DNA of 26,535 bases from DASSWG01 sp035704905 (GTDB taxonomy: Bacteria; Bacteroidota; Bacteroidia; Flavobacteriales; Flavobacteriaceae): positions 1-26,535 of the forward strand of contig DASSWN010000149.1 in assembly GCA_035704905.1 (NCBI GenBank), given 5' to 3'. Each line of letters starts with the position of its first letter. The first letter of the stretch is position 1. A program made the position numbers and the translations under genes. Below the pieces are notes generated by a model. The model had not been told where the DNA came from, searched no databases, and was given only the letters and a program-made list of their open reading frames with translations. This document shows, piece after piece, positions 7,338-16,369 of the stretch.

Positions 7338-8618
7338 TTAAATAATTTCCAAAACGCGCTCCAGTCGCATTCCGCGCGAACCTTTTATCAGCAGAAAGGA
7401 ATTTAAAATTGGGTGTTCCGATAAGTAGTGTTTTAAATCTTCAAAAGTTCTAAAACGTTTTGTGATTTTAGGCCCCTCAATTGTTAGGGAAAAATTTTCG
7501 CCGCATAGAAATATTTCTTTAAAGTTCAGGGGCTTTAAAGTGTTCACAATCTCCTGATGCTCTCGGCGCGAGTGCTCTCCGACCTCAAACATATCGCCCA
7601 AGATAAGCGCTTTTTCTTTATCGCTTTTTAAGCCATTAAAATTTTCCAATGCTGCGGCCATACTAGTCGGATTGGCATTATAGGCATCGAGTAGGATACG
7701 GTTTGTGCCTTTTTCAATAATTTGGGAACGGTTGTTTGCCGGGACATATTTTTCAATTCCGTTTGTTATTTTCGACAGCGGCACTTCGAAATAAGCTCCA
7801 ATTGCGATGGCGGCAGCGATATTGGAAGCATTGTATTTTCCTATAAGTTGGCTCTGAACAGTACTGTTTTCGAAAGTCATTTTTACAAAAGGATCAGTCG
7901 AAAGAAAGTGAACAGGATAATCGGCAGCCGAATTCTCACCGAAGGTATAGGTTTTTGCACCCTGTGCTTGACGAATTTGCACAGCATCATCGGAGTTGAT
8001 AAAAATTGTTTTTTCTTTTTCTTTCAGGAAATTGTAAAGTTCACTCTTGCCTTTAATTACGCCTTCGATTCCCCCGAACCCTTCCAAATGTGCTTTGCCA
8101 AAATTGGTGATATAACCGTAATCCGGTTGGGCAATTTCACAAAGGGATGCAATTTCGCCAAGATGATTGGCTCCCATTTCAACTATACCGATTTCGGTGG
8201 AAGAATCCATAGAAAGCAATGTCAAGGGAACGCCGATATGATTGTTCAAATTTCCTTTGGTGGCAACCGTTTTGAATTTTTTGGAAAGAACTGCGTTGAT
8301 TAATTCTTTCGTAGTTGTTTTTCCATTGCTTCCCGTCAAGGCAATTACGGGAATATTCAAATATTTCTTGTGAAAATTGGCCAATTTTTGAAGCGTTTGG
8401 AGAACGTCATCAACTTTTATTAAACCCTCGTGTGGAGTAACAATTTTATCAACCACTGCAAAAGAAGCGCCTTTTTCCATGGCTTGGATCGCGAAGAGGT
8501 TGCCATCGAAATTTTCACCTTTCAAGGCAAAGAAAATACTGTTTTCCTCAATTTTTCGGGTATCGGTGGAAACTCCTTTGTTTTGCAAGAATAAACGGTG
8601 CAATTCGGTTATTTTCAT
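7338..8618 (-). CDS. murF: UDP-MurNAc-tripeptide--D-alanyl-D-alanine ligase (MurF)
   Basis: A 426-residue cytoplasmic ligase that adds D-Ala-D-Ala to the UDP-MurNAc tripeptide in peptidoglycan synthesis. The N-terminal domain shows VSTDTRKIEENSIFFALKGENFDG, the MurE/MurF uridine-binding motif. The ATP-binding P-loop ALTGSNGKTTTKELI is at residues 93-107, followed by GNLNNHIGVPLTLL (MurF-specific), EMGANHLGEI and TNFGKAHLEGF. The C-terminal domain has DAYNANPTSM and GDMFEVGEHS, both diagnostic of MurF, and ends in LLIKGSRGMRLERV. Slightly shorter than E. coli MurF (452). It lies downstream of gldJ on the same strand, but a strong terminator between them suggests separate transcription. I found no convincing promoter in the short gap. 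Confidence 0.97.
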   Translation of the reverse strand: MKITELHRLFLQNKGVSTDTRKIEENSIFFALKGENFDGNLFAIQAMEKGASFAVVDKIVTPHEGLIKVDDVLQTLQKLANFHKKYLNIPVIALTGSNGKTTTKELINAVLSKKFKTVATKGNLNNHIGVPLTLLSMDSSTEIGIVEMGANHLGEIASLCEIAQPDYGYITNFGKAHLEGFGGIEGVIKGKSELYNFLKEKEKTIFINSDDAVQIRQAQGAKTYTFGENSAADYPVHFLSTDPFVKMTFENSTVQSQLIGKYNASNIAAAIAIGAYFEVPLSKITNGIEKYVPANNRSQIIEKGTNRILLDAYNANPTSMAAALENFNGLKSDKEKALILGDMFEVGEHSRREHQEIVNTLKPLNFKEIFLCGENFSLTIEGPKITKRFRTFEDLKHYLSEHPILNSFLLIKGSRGMRLERVLEII

Positions 8619-8695
8619 AAAAGACTATTTGAGCATGGTTTTAAGTAAATTTCCAACCTATTGGATTTTTGAACAATTTCAGTAAAAATACGATT

Positions 8696-8724
8696 AAAAA
8701 AAGCCCTTAAAGAAGGGCTTTTTT
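8696..8724 (-). terminator. Intrinsic terminator after gldJ
   Basis: GCCCTT and AAGGGC pair around a 4-nt loop, flanked by an A-run and a T-run, so it works as a terminator on either strand. It lies about 20 bp past the gldJ stop and separates gldJ from murF. Confidence 0.85.
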
Positions 8725-8744
8725 AATAATATTTTCCAATTGTT

Positions 8745-10385
8745 TTAGTTACGAGCGGTATTTCCTTTTTTGTTCGCTGAACTACCCACCCGCGACATCG
8801 CGCACCTAAAACCGATATAATTCGTAGCTCTGTCTTGTGGGAAGAACCTTCTTGTGGCCGGATCCAACCAATAGGCATTGTCTTTCCAAGAACCACCTTT
8901 GAAAACACGAACCTCGTTATCAATCAATGTGGTTCGCTTGTTGCTCTCATCATATTGACGAATTAGCTTTCCGGTGCTATCCACTTGGACTTGTGGTTGG
9001 GGTGAATTGTACATACGTTGTGCCCCTGCAAGTTCATCTTCGTAATAATAACGGGAAGAAGCCTTGTCGCCATCCCTGAAATCGCGGTTATCACTTGTTG
9101 AAAACTGAGTCCGCAGATAGGTTTCATTTTCATCAATCGGCACTTGCTTGATTTCCCCGGGAAGAACCCGTGCTACCAAACTTCCGTTGGGGAGGGTATC
9201 AAATGCCATGGTTTCGGCTGAAATAATTTCCACGGTGCCATCTTCTTTGATCGCGTATTTCATGTAAACGTTCCCTCGGTAATAATTGAAATCGTTGAAT
9301 TCATCATCCACAATGGGGCGATATACATCGGCCACCCACTCGGCAACGTTTCCTGCCATATCATATAGGCCAAACGCATTCGGTGGGTATGATTTGATTT
9401 CGTTGGTAATGGCTGCGCCATCAACGCTCCAGCCTGCAATTCCGCCATAATCACCATCGCCCAATTTGAAATTTGCCAGCAAATCCCCTTTTTGTCCTTT
9501 GTCCCCGGAACGAAGGTACATCCCGTCCCATGGGTATTTTTTCTTGCCACGGTAAGCGTTGTATTCCCGGTTGCTTACCATTGCCAATGCGGCATATTCC
9601 CATTCCGCTTCGGTTGGAAGCCTGTAATCTGGAAGCAGAACGCCATCTTTTCTTTGAAGATAAAGTCCGGTACTGTCTTCACTATTTTCGGCGATCCGTT
9701 GCGATGCGCTTCCGCCTCTCGTCAAGGAATCTTTCCCGCCCAAAGTCATAGTCGGTGCGTTCAAATAAGTTGCGGTGTTGAAGGTTTGCCCGGCTTCCAG
9801 TTTTGTTTTTGCTTCTTCTGCGATATAGCCTTCTTCGATCATTAAGCGTAAATTCACCATGTCAGTTCGCCATTGGCTGTATTCCGTGGCTTGTATCCAA
9901 CTTACGCCCACAACTGGGTAATTTTGGTAGGAAGGATGACGTAAATAATTGTTTGTTAGCGGTTCGTTGTATCCCAATCGGTTTGCCCAAACCAATGTAT
10001 CGGGAACGGCTCCCATATAAATCGCGGAATAGCGTTGTTCTGAAGGAGGATATACTTTTTTCAAGTAATCCAAATATTCGAGGTACATTAAATTGGTAAC
10101 CTCGGTTTCATCCATATAAAAAGATTGAACATGCTGTTGGGTTGGGGTGTTGTTCCAATCATGCATTACATCGTCTTCCACGCGTCCCATTGTAAATGTT
10201 CCGCCATCGATAAAAACCAAACCGGGGCCTGCTTCTTGACCTTCATAATCGGTTTTGTATTGTTCATCGATGTCCCAACCTGTTCCGCGGGAAATTCCAT
10301 CATAGTCGCGTGAGTTGTTGCATCCGACAACAGCTAAGGCTGCCACCGCGGCAGAAAAGGATTTTAAGGCAATTTTAACTCTCAT
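8745..10385 (-). CDS. gldJ: Gliding motility lipoprotein GldJ
   Basis: A 546-residue outer-membrane-targeted lipoprotein with a formylglycine-generating-enzyme-like (FGE/SUMF1) fold, needed in flavobacteria for gliding and type IX secretion. From the ATG at 10385 a signal peptide runs to the lipobox VVGC with the acylated Cys at residue 22. FGE-like motifs follow: FIDGGTFTMGRVEDD, YMDETEVTNLMYLEYL, NYPVVGVSWIQATEYSQW, YRLPTEAEWEYAA, FGLYDMAGNVAEWV, RVFKGGSWKD and YIGFRCAMSR at the C-terminus. The FGE domain is interrupted by long insertions, as in GldJ/GldK. An in-frame TTG at 10421 would add 12 residues before the signal peptide, but it lies inside the likely -7 box, so the ATG is preferred. 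porU and porV are divergently transcribed next door, forming a motility/secretion locus. Confidence 0.94.
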   Translation of the reverse strand: MRVKIALKSFSAAVAALAVVGCNNSRDYDGISRGTGWDIDEQYKTDYEGQEAGPGLVFIDGGTFTMGRVEDDVMHDWNNTPTQQHVQSFYMDETEVTNLMYLEYLDYLKKVYPPSEQRYSAIYMGAVPDTLVWANRLGYNEPLTNNYLRHPSYQNYPVVGVSWIQATEYSQWRTDMVNLRLMIEEGYIAEEAKTKLEAGQTFNTATYLNAPTMTLGGKDSLTRGGSASQRIAENSEDSTGLYLQRKDGVLLPDYRLPTEAEWEYAALAMVSNREYNAYRGKKKYPWDGMYLRSGDKGQKGDLLANFKLGDGDYGGIAGWSVDGAAITNEIKSYPPNAFGLYDMAGNVAEWVADVYRPIVDDEFNDFNYYRGNVYMKYAIKEDGTVEIISAETMAFDTLPNGSLVARVLPGEIKQVPIDENETYLRTQFSTSDNRDFRDGDKASSRYYYEDELAGAQRMYNSPQPQVQVDSTGKLIRQYDESNKRTTLIDNEVRVFKGGSWKDNAYWLDPATRRFFPQDRATNYIGFRCAMSRVGSSANKKGNTARN

Positions 10386-10417
10386 ATCCGCAATTTTGTT
10401 TTTTAAAATTTGGGTTC

Positions 10418-10447
10418 GCAATATAGTAATTAACTTGAACTTACCAA
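10418..10447 (-). promoter_or_regulatory. Probable gldJ promoter
   Basis: On the minus strand TTGG (10447 downward) is followed after about 19 nt by TATATTGC, one step off TAnnTTTG. A start near 10412 would lie downstream of the alternative TTG codon and upstream of the ATG at 10385, which supports the shorter GldJ. Confidence 0.4.
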
Positions 10448-10540
10448 GTTTATTTTAAAATTTTAGTAATTGGCCACAGGTGCTTTCGGTTCTTTAAACG
10501 TATGCCTCAAGAAAATAGTATCTTCAAAATGGGAAATAAT

Positions 10541-10548
10541 TACTTTTG
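10541..10548 (+). promoter_or_regulatory. -7 promoter element upstream of porU
   Basis: TACTTTTG fits TAnnTTTG exactly, 44 bp before the porU ATG, in the divergent gldJ-porU gap. No TTG/TTTG is present at the usual upstream distance, so strength is uncertain and an activator may be needed (inference). Confidence 0.45.
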
Positions 10549-10592
10549 CCGCTTTTCTATACTATAAATCCCAATGAAACGTTAACCTCGTA

Positions 10593-13500
10593 ATGAAAAC
10601 ACAACTTGCTTTTTTATTTATTCTAACGGTCTTGATTGGCCGGGCACAACAAAAAAAATTCACAATTCAATGGGTCGATCAAAAAGAAATATCCCAAGTG
10701 GAAAATTCATCCGTTTTCGTTCCGGGTTTCGATGGGCGTCAGTTCGATTTCGATTACGAAAATAAAATTATTTTTTATACAACGCAGTGGAAAGCGCAAA
10801 ATTATATTTCGGGTGGCAAACTGCATGACATCACGTTTCAGCCAATATCCAAGAATTTATTGAAAAATATCGATCTGAAAAAAATTCCAAAACAGGTCGA
10901 ATTTAAACTTTCCACACAGCATGGCCGCGATCAATTGTTTGCTGTTTTAAAACTAAGCCCCATTATAAACGACCAGGGAATTTATAAAAAAATCACTTCT
11001 TTTTCCATTTCCTATCAACATGTTTCGGGAAGGGCGTTTCATCAATCGTCCACGCCGCCAATTGGCAATTCCATTTTTTCCAGCGGCGAATGGTTTCGAT
11101 TCTATGTGGAAGAAACAGGTGTTTATAAATTGACGCGAAGTTTTTTGCAGAGCTTGGGAATGAACGTTTCCAACATCAATCCGAACAAACTGAAAATAGT
11201 TGGGCATGGGGGCGAAATGTTGCCGTTGCTGAATAGTGAAAACCATAATTACGATCCGCCACAAACATCCATACAAATCGTTGGTGGAAATGATGGAAGT
11301 TTCGACAGCGGCGATTATATTTTGTTTTACGGGAAAGGAATAACGGGTTACAGCGAGGAAAACAAAACGAACCTGAATTTATATGCCGAACGCTCTTATT
11401 ATTATATCACGGCCGATGGTGGCAATGGTTTGCGGATTTTCCCCTTCACGCAACCGTCAGGAAATGCCACCACCACCATCGATTCGTACGACGACTATCA
11501 GTTTTACGAAAAGGATGATTACAGTTTGGTAAAAGTTGGAAGGCGTTGGTTTGGCGACCGCTTCGATATTGAAAACCAGCAGAGTTATGAATTTGATTTT
11601 GAAAATATTGTTTCCGGTGAACCGATGACGGTGAAAGTGCTGGCCGCAGCCACGGCGGAAGTACAAACCTCCATGGAAGCCACCGTCAATGGAGCAAGTA
11701 TTGGAACGATGACATTTGAAAAAATAACCGATACGCAATATGCGTTTGGCAATACGTTGGCGGAAAACGTTCCGGCAACTTCTGAAACGGTTACGGTGGA
11801 TTTGACCTACCACAACGGCGGTTCTCCGTCCAGCGTTGGTTATTTGGATTATATTAGTGTGGCCGCAAAAAGGAATTTGATCGCGGGCCAAAAGCAATTC
11901 GATTTTCGTTTGAATGCTGCTGCTACCTTATCTGGAATCGCTGAATATAGGCTTCAAAATACCGCCAATATTTCACAAATTTGGGATGTTACCGATCCGG
12001 CGAATATTACCACAATTTCCAATTCGGGAAACAATTCCATTTCGTTCAAAGCGGTTTTGGGCGAGGCGCGCGAATATGTAGCCATTTCACCTTCCGATTA
12101 TTATTTTCCTCAAACCGATGGAAACACCCAGGTTCAAAATCAGAATCTGAAAGGAAGCATTTTTGAAAATGCCCAAGGCGAATTTGAAGATATTGATTAT
12201 CTCATTATCACCAATTCCACCTTATCGCAACAAGCAAACCGATTGGCGGAATATCGCCGGCAAAAAGATGGTTTGAATGTGAAAGTGGTTTTGTTGGAAA
12301 CAATTTATCAAGAATTCAGTTCAGGGAAACAAGACATTGTCGCGATCCGAAATTTCGTGAAATACGTTTATGACAATGCTTCTTCTGAAAACCGAAAGGT
12401 GAAATACCTCTGTTTGTTCGGTGATGGCTCGGTTGATTACAAAAACCGGCTGCAAGGCAATAATAATATGGTGCCAACTTACGAAAGCTTGGAAAGTTTT
12501 CGAATAGGCGAAAGTTCCTTTCCATCCGATGATTTTTATGGAATGATGGACAGCAACGAAGGAAAAATGACCAATGATAAAGCCGATATTGCTGTGGGTA
12601 GAATACTTGCCGATAATTTACAACTGGCGGAAACCATGGTGGACAAAATCATCGATTACGAGAAAAAGGAATCCTATGGAAGTTGGCGCAACAACTTTGT
12701 GCTTATTGCAGACGACGCCGATGAAAGCGGTTCGGGTGGTTTTGGCCTGCAGGTAAATTTGAACAATTTGGGCGATGAAATCTCGGAAGATGTCCCCTTC
12801 ATTAACGTATATAAAATTTTGAGCGATGCCTATCAGCAGGTTTCTTCTTCGGGCGGAGAGCGCTATCCGGAAGTGAACGAAGATATTTCCGAGGCTATTG
12901 AAGTAGGTGCTTCTGTCATTAATTATTTGGGACATGGAGGGGAAGATGCCCTCGCACAAGAGCGCATTATAACGAATACCGATATTGAAAGTTGGACAAA
13001 TGTGAACAAGTACAATGTTTTTGTGATCATTACTTGCGAATTCACGAAATTCGATAACCCGCTTCATCCAACCGGCGGTGAAAATATTTTGTGGCAAAAG
13101 AATGCGGGTGCGGTTGCCTCGATTGCCACCGTACGTTCGGTAAGTGTTGGTGGCGGTACAAGTTTTAATTTGGCTCTCCCCGATTTTTTGTTCAACAACG
13201 ATGATTCCGTGGCCGAAGCACTGCGCAAAGCAAAAAATGCAATGGGCGGAACCAGCAAGCGTGTGGTTTTCTTTTTTGGCGATCCGGCGATGAAACTGGC
13301 CCTGCCGCAACCCAAAATAAGTTTAACTGCTATCAATGATATTCCCGTTACACAAAGTATGGACACGTTGAAAGCACTTGATCATGTAAAAATAGCCGGA
13401 AAAGTAACGACTCCAAGCGGTGCCTTACTTTCTAATTATAATGGAATTCTTTCCACTACTATTTTTGATAAACGCATCGATCGCCAAACCTTGAATAATA

Positions 13501-14390
13501 ACGGACAAGGGGTTTTTGAATTTACCACCTTGGGCGAAATAATTTTTAGGGGAAAAGCTTCCGTATCGAACGGACTTTTTGAATTCGATTTTGTCGTACC
13601 AAAAGACATCAGTATTCCCGTAGGAACGGGGCGCATTAGTTTTTATTCTGAAAAAAACCAAGAACTCGAAGACCAAACAGGCTATAACAACGCAATTCTG
13701 GTGGGTGGAATCAATGAAAACGCCCCGGAAGATAATCTCGGGCCGGAAATAAAATTATTTATGAATGACGAGAATTTTGTGTCGGGTGGAATTACGAACG
13801 AATCGCCATTTTTGTTGGTGAAATTGGCCGATGAAAATGGAATAAATACCGCAAGCGGAATTGGGCATGACCTTGTCGCGATTTTGGATGGCGACGAAAC
13901 GAATCCGTATGTGGTGAACGATTATTATGAAACCGAGGTTGACGATTATACCCAAGGAAGTGTTTTTTACAAATTGCGCGATCTCGATCCCGGAATACAT
14001 ACGTTAACCTTCAAAGCATGGGATGTTTACAACAATTCTTCCACAGCCGAAATTCAGTTTGTGGTTGCCAGCGATGACGACTTGAAAATCACCCATGTGC
14101 TGAATTACCCAAATCCTTTTCATAATTATACCGAATTCTGGTTCAATCACAACCGCCCGTATGAACCTCTTCAGGTGCAAGTGCAGGTTTTCACTGTAAC
14201 CGGAAAAGTTGTTTGGACCAAAAATCAACTCATTACCACCAACGGGTTTCTTTCTCGTGAAATTACTTGGAACGGGAAAGATGATTTTGGCGATTCCATC
14301 GGAAAAGGGGTTTATATTTATAAGTTAACCGTGAAATCAACGTTAACAAATGATAAGGTGGAGAAATTTGAAAAACTGGTCATCTTGTAA
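10593..14390 (+). CDS. porU: Type IX secretion system sortase PorU
   Basis: A 1265-residue cell-surface cysteine peptidase of the gingipain (C25) family. PorU removes the C-terminal signal of type IX cargo at the outer membrane and helps attach cargo to the surface. A signal peptide covers about residues 1-18 (hydrophobic LAFLFILTVLIG, then RAQ). After a long N-terminal region the C25 domain runs from about residue 535 (DYLIITNSTL) to 905 (FFGDPAMKLALP). The catalytic pair is visible: His781 in NYLGHGGEDAL and Cys815 in VIITCEFTKFDNP. From about residue 1165, LNYPNPFHNYTEF begins a C-terminal domain resembling the type A secretion signal, ending in GKGVYIYKLTVKS. PorU is known to retain its own CTD. 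Length is typical for flavobacteria (P. gingivalis PorU is shorter). porV follows 40 bp later. Confidence 0.95.
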   Translation: MKTQLAFLFILTVLIGRAQQKKFTIQWVDQKEISQVENSSVFVPGFDGRQFDFDYENKIIFYTTQWKAQNYISGGKLHDITFQPISKNLLKNIDLKKIPKQVEFKLSTQHGRDQLFAVLKLSPIINDQGIYKKITSFSISYQHVSGRAFHQSSTPPIGNSIFSSGEWFRFYVEETGVYKLTRSFLQSLGMNVSNINPNKLKIVGHGGEMLPLLNSENHNYDPPQTSIQIVGGNDGSFDSGDYILFYGKGITGYSEENKTNLNLYAERSYYYITADGGNGLRIFPFTQPSGNATTTIDSYDDYQFYEKDDYSLVKVGRRWFGDRFDIENQQSYEFDFENIVSGEPMTVKVLAAATAEVQTSMEATVNGASIGTMTFEKITDTQYAFGNTLAENVPATSETVTVDLTYHNGGSPSSVGYLDYISVAAKRNLIAGQKQFDFRLNAAATLSGIAEYRLQNTANISQIWDVTDPANITTISNSGNNSISFKAVLGEAREYVAISPSDYYFPQTDGNTQVQNQNLKGSIFENAQGEFEDIDYLIITNSTLSQQANRLAEYRRQKDGLNVKVVLLETIYQEFSSGKQDIVAIRNFVKYVYDNASSENRKVKYLCLFGDGSVDYKNRLQGNNNMVPTYESLESFRIGESSFPSDDFYGMMDSNEGKMTNDKADIAVGRILADNLQLAETMVDKIIDYEKKESYGSWRNNFVLIADDADESGSGGFGLQVNLNNLGDEISEDVPFINVYKILSDAYQQVSSSGGERYPEVNEDISEAIEVGASVINYLGHGGEDALAQERIITNTDIESWTNVNKYNVFVIITCEFTKFDNPLHPTGGENILWQKNAGAVASIATVRSVSVGGGTSFNLALPDFLFNNDDSVAEALRKAKNAMGGTSKRVVFFFGDPAMKLALPQPKISLTAINDIPVTQSMDTLKALDHVKIAGKVTTPSGALLSNYNGILSTTIFDKRIDRQTLNNNGQGVFEFTTLGEIIFRGKASVSNGLFEFDFVVPKDISIPVGTGRISFYSEKNQELEDQTGYNNAILVGGINENAPEDNLGPEIKLFMNDENFVSGGITNESPFLLVKLADENGINTASGIGHDLVAILDGDETNPYVVNDYYETEVDDYTQGSVFYKLRDLDPGIHTLTFKAWDVYNNSSTAEIQFVVASDDDLKITHVLNYPNPFHNYTEFWFNHNRPYEPLQVQVQVFTVTGKVVWTKNQLITTNGFLSREITWNGKDDFGDSIGKGVYIYKLTVKSTLTNDKVEKFEKLVIL

Positions 14391-14413
14391 AATCGAATAA
14401 AAACATATATTTG
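14385..14413 (+). promoter_or_regulatory. porV promoter overlapping the porU stop
   Basis: TTG at 14385-14387 lies in the last codons of porU, followed after 18 nt by TATATTTG at 14406-14413, an exact consensus arrangement. porV can therefore be transcribed independently of the long porU gene, reasonable for a PorV protein needed in excess over the sortase (inference). Confidence 0.7.
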
Positions 14414-14430
14414 CAAACTTAAATAAAACT

Positions 14431-15606
14431 ATGAGAAAATTAACACCCTTTCTGTTGATTACCACTTTGTTACTCGGAAACAAAATGCTTGCCCAAGAAT
14501 CGCAGCGAACCATCACCACGGCCGGTCCCTTTCTGCTGATTTCGGGCGATGCGCGCGCTTCCGGTTTGGGTGATCAGGGCGTTGCCACACCCGCCGATGC
14601 TTTTTCACAACAGTGGAATGCCGCCAAATATGCATTTTCCATAGACAAACAAGGGGTTGCGCTTTCCTATACGCCCTATTTGCGGGAATTGGTCGCCGAT
14701 ATGAATTTGGGTTCTTTGACGTATTACAACCGCATCAACGAGCGAAGTGCTTTTGCCGGAAGTTTGCGTTATTTCAGCTTGGGTTCGATTTACCTTCGGG
14801 AAACGCCGCAAGATATTCCGCGTGAAGTGAAACCAAACGAATTTGCGTTGGACCTTTCGTACGCACTTCGGTTGAGCGATGAATTTTCCATGGCGGTTAC
14901 CGGTCGCTATATCCGGTCCCAATTGGAAATCGTGGGTCTGAACGGCGATGCTTCCGCAGCCAATTCGTTCGCAGTGGATGTTTCGGCTTTTTATCAAAGC
15001 GAAGAAATTGCCTACAATGATTTTAATGGACGTTGGCGTGGCGGAGTGAATATTTCCAATATTGGCCCAAAAATAAAATATGACGAAGCGGGTTCGGAGA
15101 ATTTTATTCCTACCAATTTCAAGGCTGGTGCGGGGTTTGATTTTATTTTGGATGGCTCCAACACCATTGGTACCTATATTGAATTCAATAAATTGCTGGT
15201 TCCGACACCGATAGAGCCTACCGATATTAACGGAAACGGGGAAATCGATCCGGATGAAAGCTATGCGGCCGTCGAAGAATACAACGATATCAACGAGTTT
15301 GGGGCGATTTTCTCTTCTTGGGGCGATGCTCCCAACGGATTTAGTGAAGAATTGAAAGAATTCACCTATGCCGTTGGTGCGGAATACAGGTATGCCGACA
15401 GTTTTGCTTTCCGTTTGGGCTATTTTCACGAAAGTGAAGTAAAAGGTTTCCGGCAGTTTCTCACACTTGGCGCTGGTTTCCGATATACGACCATTAATTT
15501 GGATGTTTCCTATTTGTTCTCAACAGCAGCCACGAAAAATCCTTTGGAAGGAACTTTGAGGTTTAGTTTGAGTTTCAATTTTGGGGACGAATATGACGAG
15601 TATTAA
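14431..15606 (+). CDS. porV: Type IX secretion outer-membrane protein PorV
   Basis: A 391-residue outer-membrane beta-barrel of the FadL type, the shuttle that carries type IX cargo from the SprA/Sov translocon to the PorU sortase (also called LptO). A signal peptide ends at about residue 21 (GNKMLAQ). The mature N-terminus has the PorV hallmark TAGPFLLISGDARASGLGDQGVAT, which I break here as TAGPFLLIS then GDARASGLGD, and FSQQWNAAKYAF. Alternating aromatic strands continue to FSLSFNFGDEYDEY. Residues 265-276 read DINGNGEIDPDE, a perfect EF-hand-type calcium loop, in the acidic insertion 255-300 that is probably surface exposed. It lies directly downstream of porU with its own consensus promoter. 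Confidence 0.95.
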   Translation: MRKLTPFLLITTLLLGNKMLAQESQRTITTAGPFLLISGDARASGLGDQGVATPADAFSQQWNAAKYAFSIDKQGVALSYTPYLRELVADMNLGSLTYYNRINERSAFAGSLRYFSLGSIYLRETPQDIPREVKPNEFALDLSYALRLSDEFSMAVTGRYIRSQLEIVGLNGDASAANSFAVDVSAFYQSEEIAYNDFNGRWRGGVNISNIGPKIKYDEAGSENFIPTNFKAGAGFDFILDGSNTIGTYIEFNKLLVPTPIEPTDINGNGEIDPDESYAAVEEYNDINEFGAIFSSWGDAPNGFSEELKEFTYAVGAEYRYADSFAFRLGYFHESEVKGFRQFLTLGAGFRYTTINLDVSYLFSTAATKNPLEGTLRFSLSFNFGDEYDEY

Positions 15607-15612
15607 AGGGAA

Positions 15613-15700
15613 ATAGAACACAGATAATGCGGATTTTTATGATTAAAATATGCCTTTTGATCTGCGATAATCAGCTCAATCAGTGTCATCTGCGTTCTAT
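15613..15700. repeat. 88-bp intergenic inverted-repeat element
   Basis: The ends ATAGAACACAGAT (15613) and ATCTGCGTTCTAT (15700) form a 13-bp inverted repeat with one mismatch. Further partly complementary stretches lie inside (GGATTTTTATGATTA against TGATTGAGCTGATTA on the other strand). The CTGCG...AATCAG...ATCTGCG wording also recurs in the larger repeats at 16193-16500, suggesting a dispersed family in this genome. It sits between porV and cdd; its 3' end contains the start of a spurious upstream extension of cdd. Confidence 0.6.
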
Positions 15701-15721
15701 AAAAAAATGTTCCGGGGAAAG

Positions 15722-16192
15722 ATGATTGAAAAAACCATAACAGCGACTTTTCAAGTATTTGATAATTTACAGGAACTTCCTAATTCCGTTCAAACACTGA
15801 TGCAAGAAGCTTTTATGGCCCGCGACAAAGCCTATGCCCCGTATTCCAATTTTCAAGTTGGCGCGGCCATTTTATTGGAAAATGGAGAAACAATCACTGG
15901 CAGCAATCAGGAAAATGCGTCTTATCCTTCCGGACTTTGTGCCGAGCGAACCGCCATTTATTACACCGGTGCCAAATTTCCCAACACAAAAATTCTGCGT
16001 ATCGCCATTTCCGCAAAATCATTGGAAGACGTGGTGGACGAGCCGATTTCGCCTTGTGGTGGTTGCCGGCAAGCCATCTTGGAATATGAAACCAAACAAA
16101 ATGCGCCTATTGAAGTTTATTTTATGGGGGAAACGGGAAAAATCATCAAAGCAAATTCCATGGCAGATTTAGTGCCCTTGAAATTTCCTTGA
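15722..16192 (+). CDS. cdd: Cytidine deaminase
   Basis: A 156-residue zinc enzyme converting (deoxy)cytidine to (deoxy)uridine in pyrimidine salvage. The zinc and catalytic residues are Cys73 and Glu75 in LCAERTAIYY and Cys112/Cys115 in SPCGGCRQAI. The substrate-binding segment APYSNFQVGAAILLENG precedes them, with NQENASYPSGLCAER between. Length is slightly more than the homotetrameric type (~130) because of an N-terminal extension (MIEKTITATFQVFDNL). I use the ATG at 15722: a 13-codon upstream extension would lie in the intergenic inverted repeat and has no family similarity. Downstream lies a repeat-rich gap of 406 bp. In many flavobacteria I recall cdd following porV, so the position supports the call. 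Confidence 0.95.
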   Translation: MIEKTITATFQVFDNLQELPNSVQTLMQEAFMARDKAYAPYSNFQVGAAILLENGETITGSNQENASYPSGLCAERTAIYYTGAKFPNTKILRIAISAKSLEDVVDEPISPCGGCRQAILEYETKQNAPIEVYFMGETGKIIKANSMADLVPLKFP

Positions 16193-16322
16193 ACAGTTTT
16201 AGAGAAAGATTCAAAACAGCGTTTACACCGATTTTTTTGGATTTCAAGATTTTCTAATACCATAAAATCATTGAATTTTTTTCTGCGCGAATCAGCGATA
16301 TCTGCGGGAAACTGTTTTTTCT
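16193..16322. repeat. Direct repeat unit 1 (~130 bp)
   Basis: This begins ACAGTTTTAGAGAAAGATTC directly after the cdd stop and ends in ATCTGCGGGAAACTG plus a T-run. It is nearly the same, about nine bases in ten, as 16370-16500, with an offset of 177 bp. No credible ORF runs through it. The remaining sequence of the 16193-16598 gap is the 47-bp spacer 16323-16369 and the dnaE2-like promoter region. Confidence 0.85.
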
Positions 16323-16369
16323 GTTGATTTATAAAGCTCTTTTCGAAAGCATTTTTCAGCTTTTCTCTC

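Noticed and set aside
10386..10421. A 12-codon longer GldJ starting at TTG
   Set aside because: The TTG lies in the probable -7 box, and the extension would precede an otherwise good lipoprotein signal peptide.
12618..13310. A 230-codon minus-strand frame within porU
   Set aside because: It lies wholly opposite the catalytic domain of porU and has the composition of an antisense shadow.
15683..15721. A 13-codon longer cytidine deaminase
   Set aside because: The extension lies partly in the palindromic repeat and shows no family similarity; ATG at 15722 fits better.
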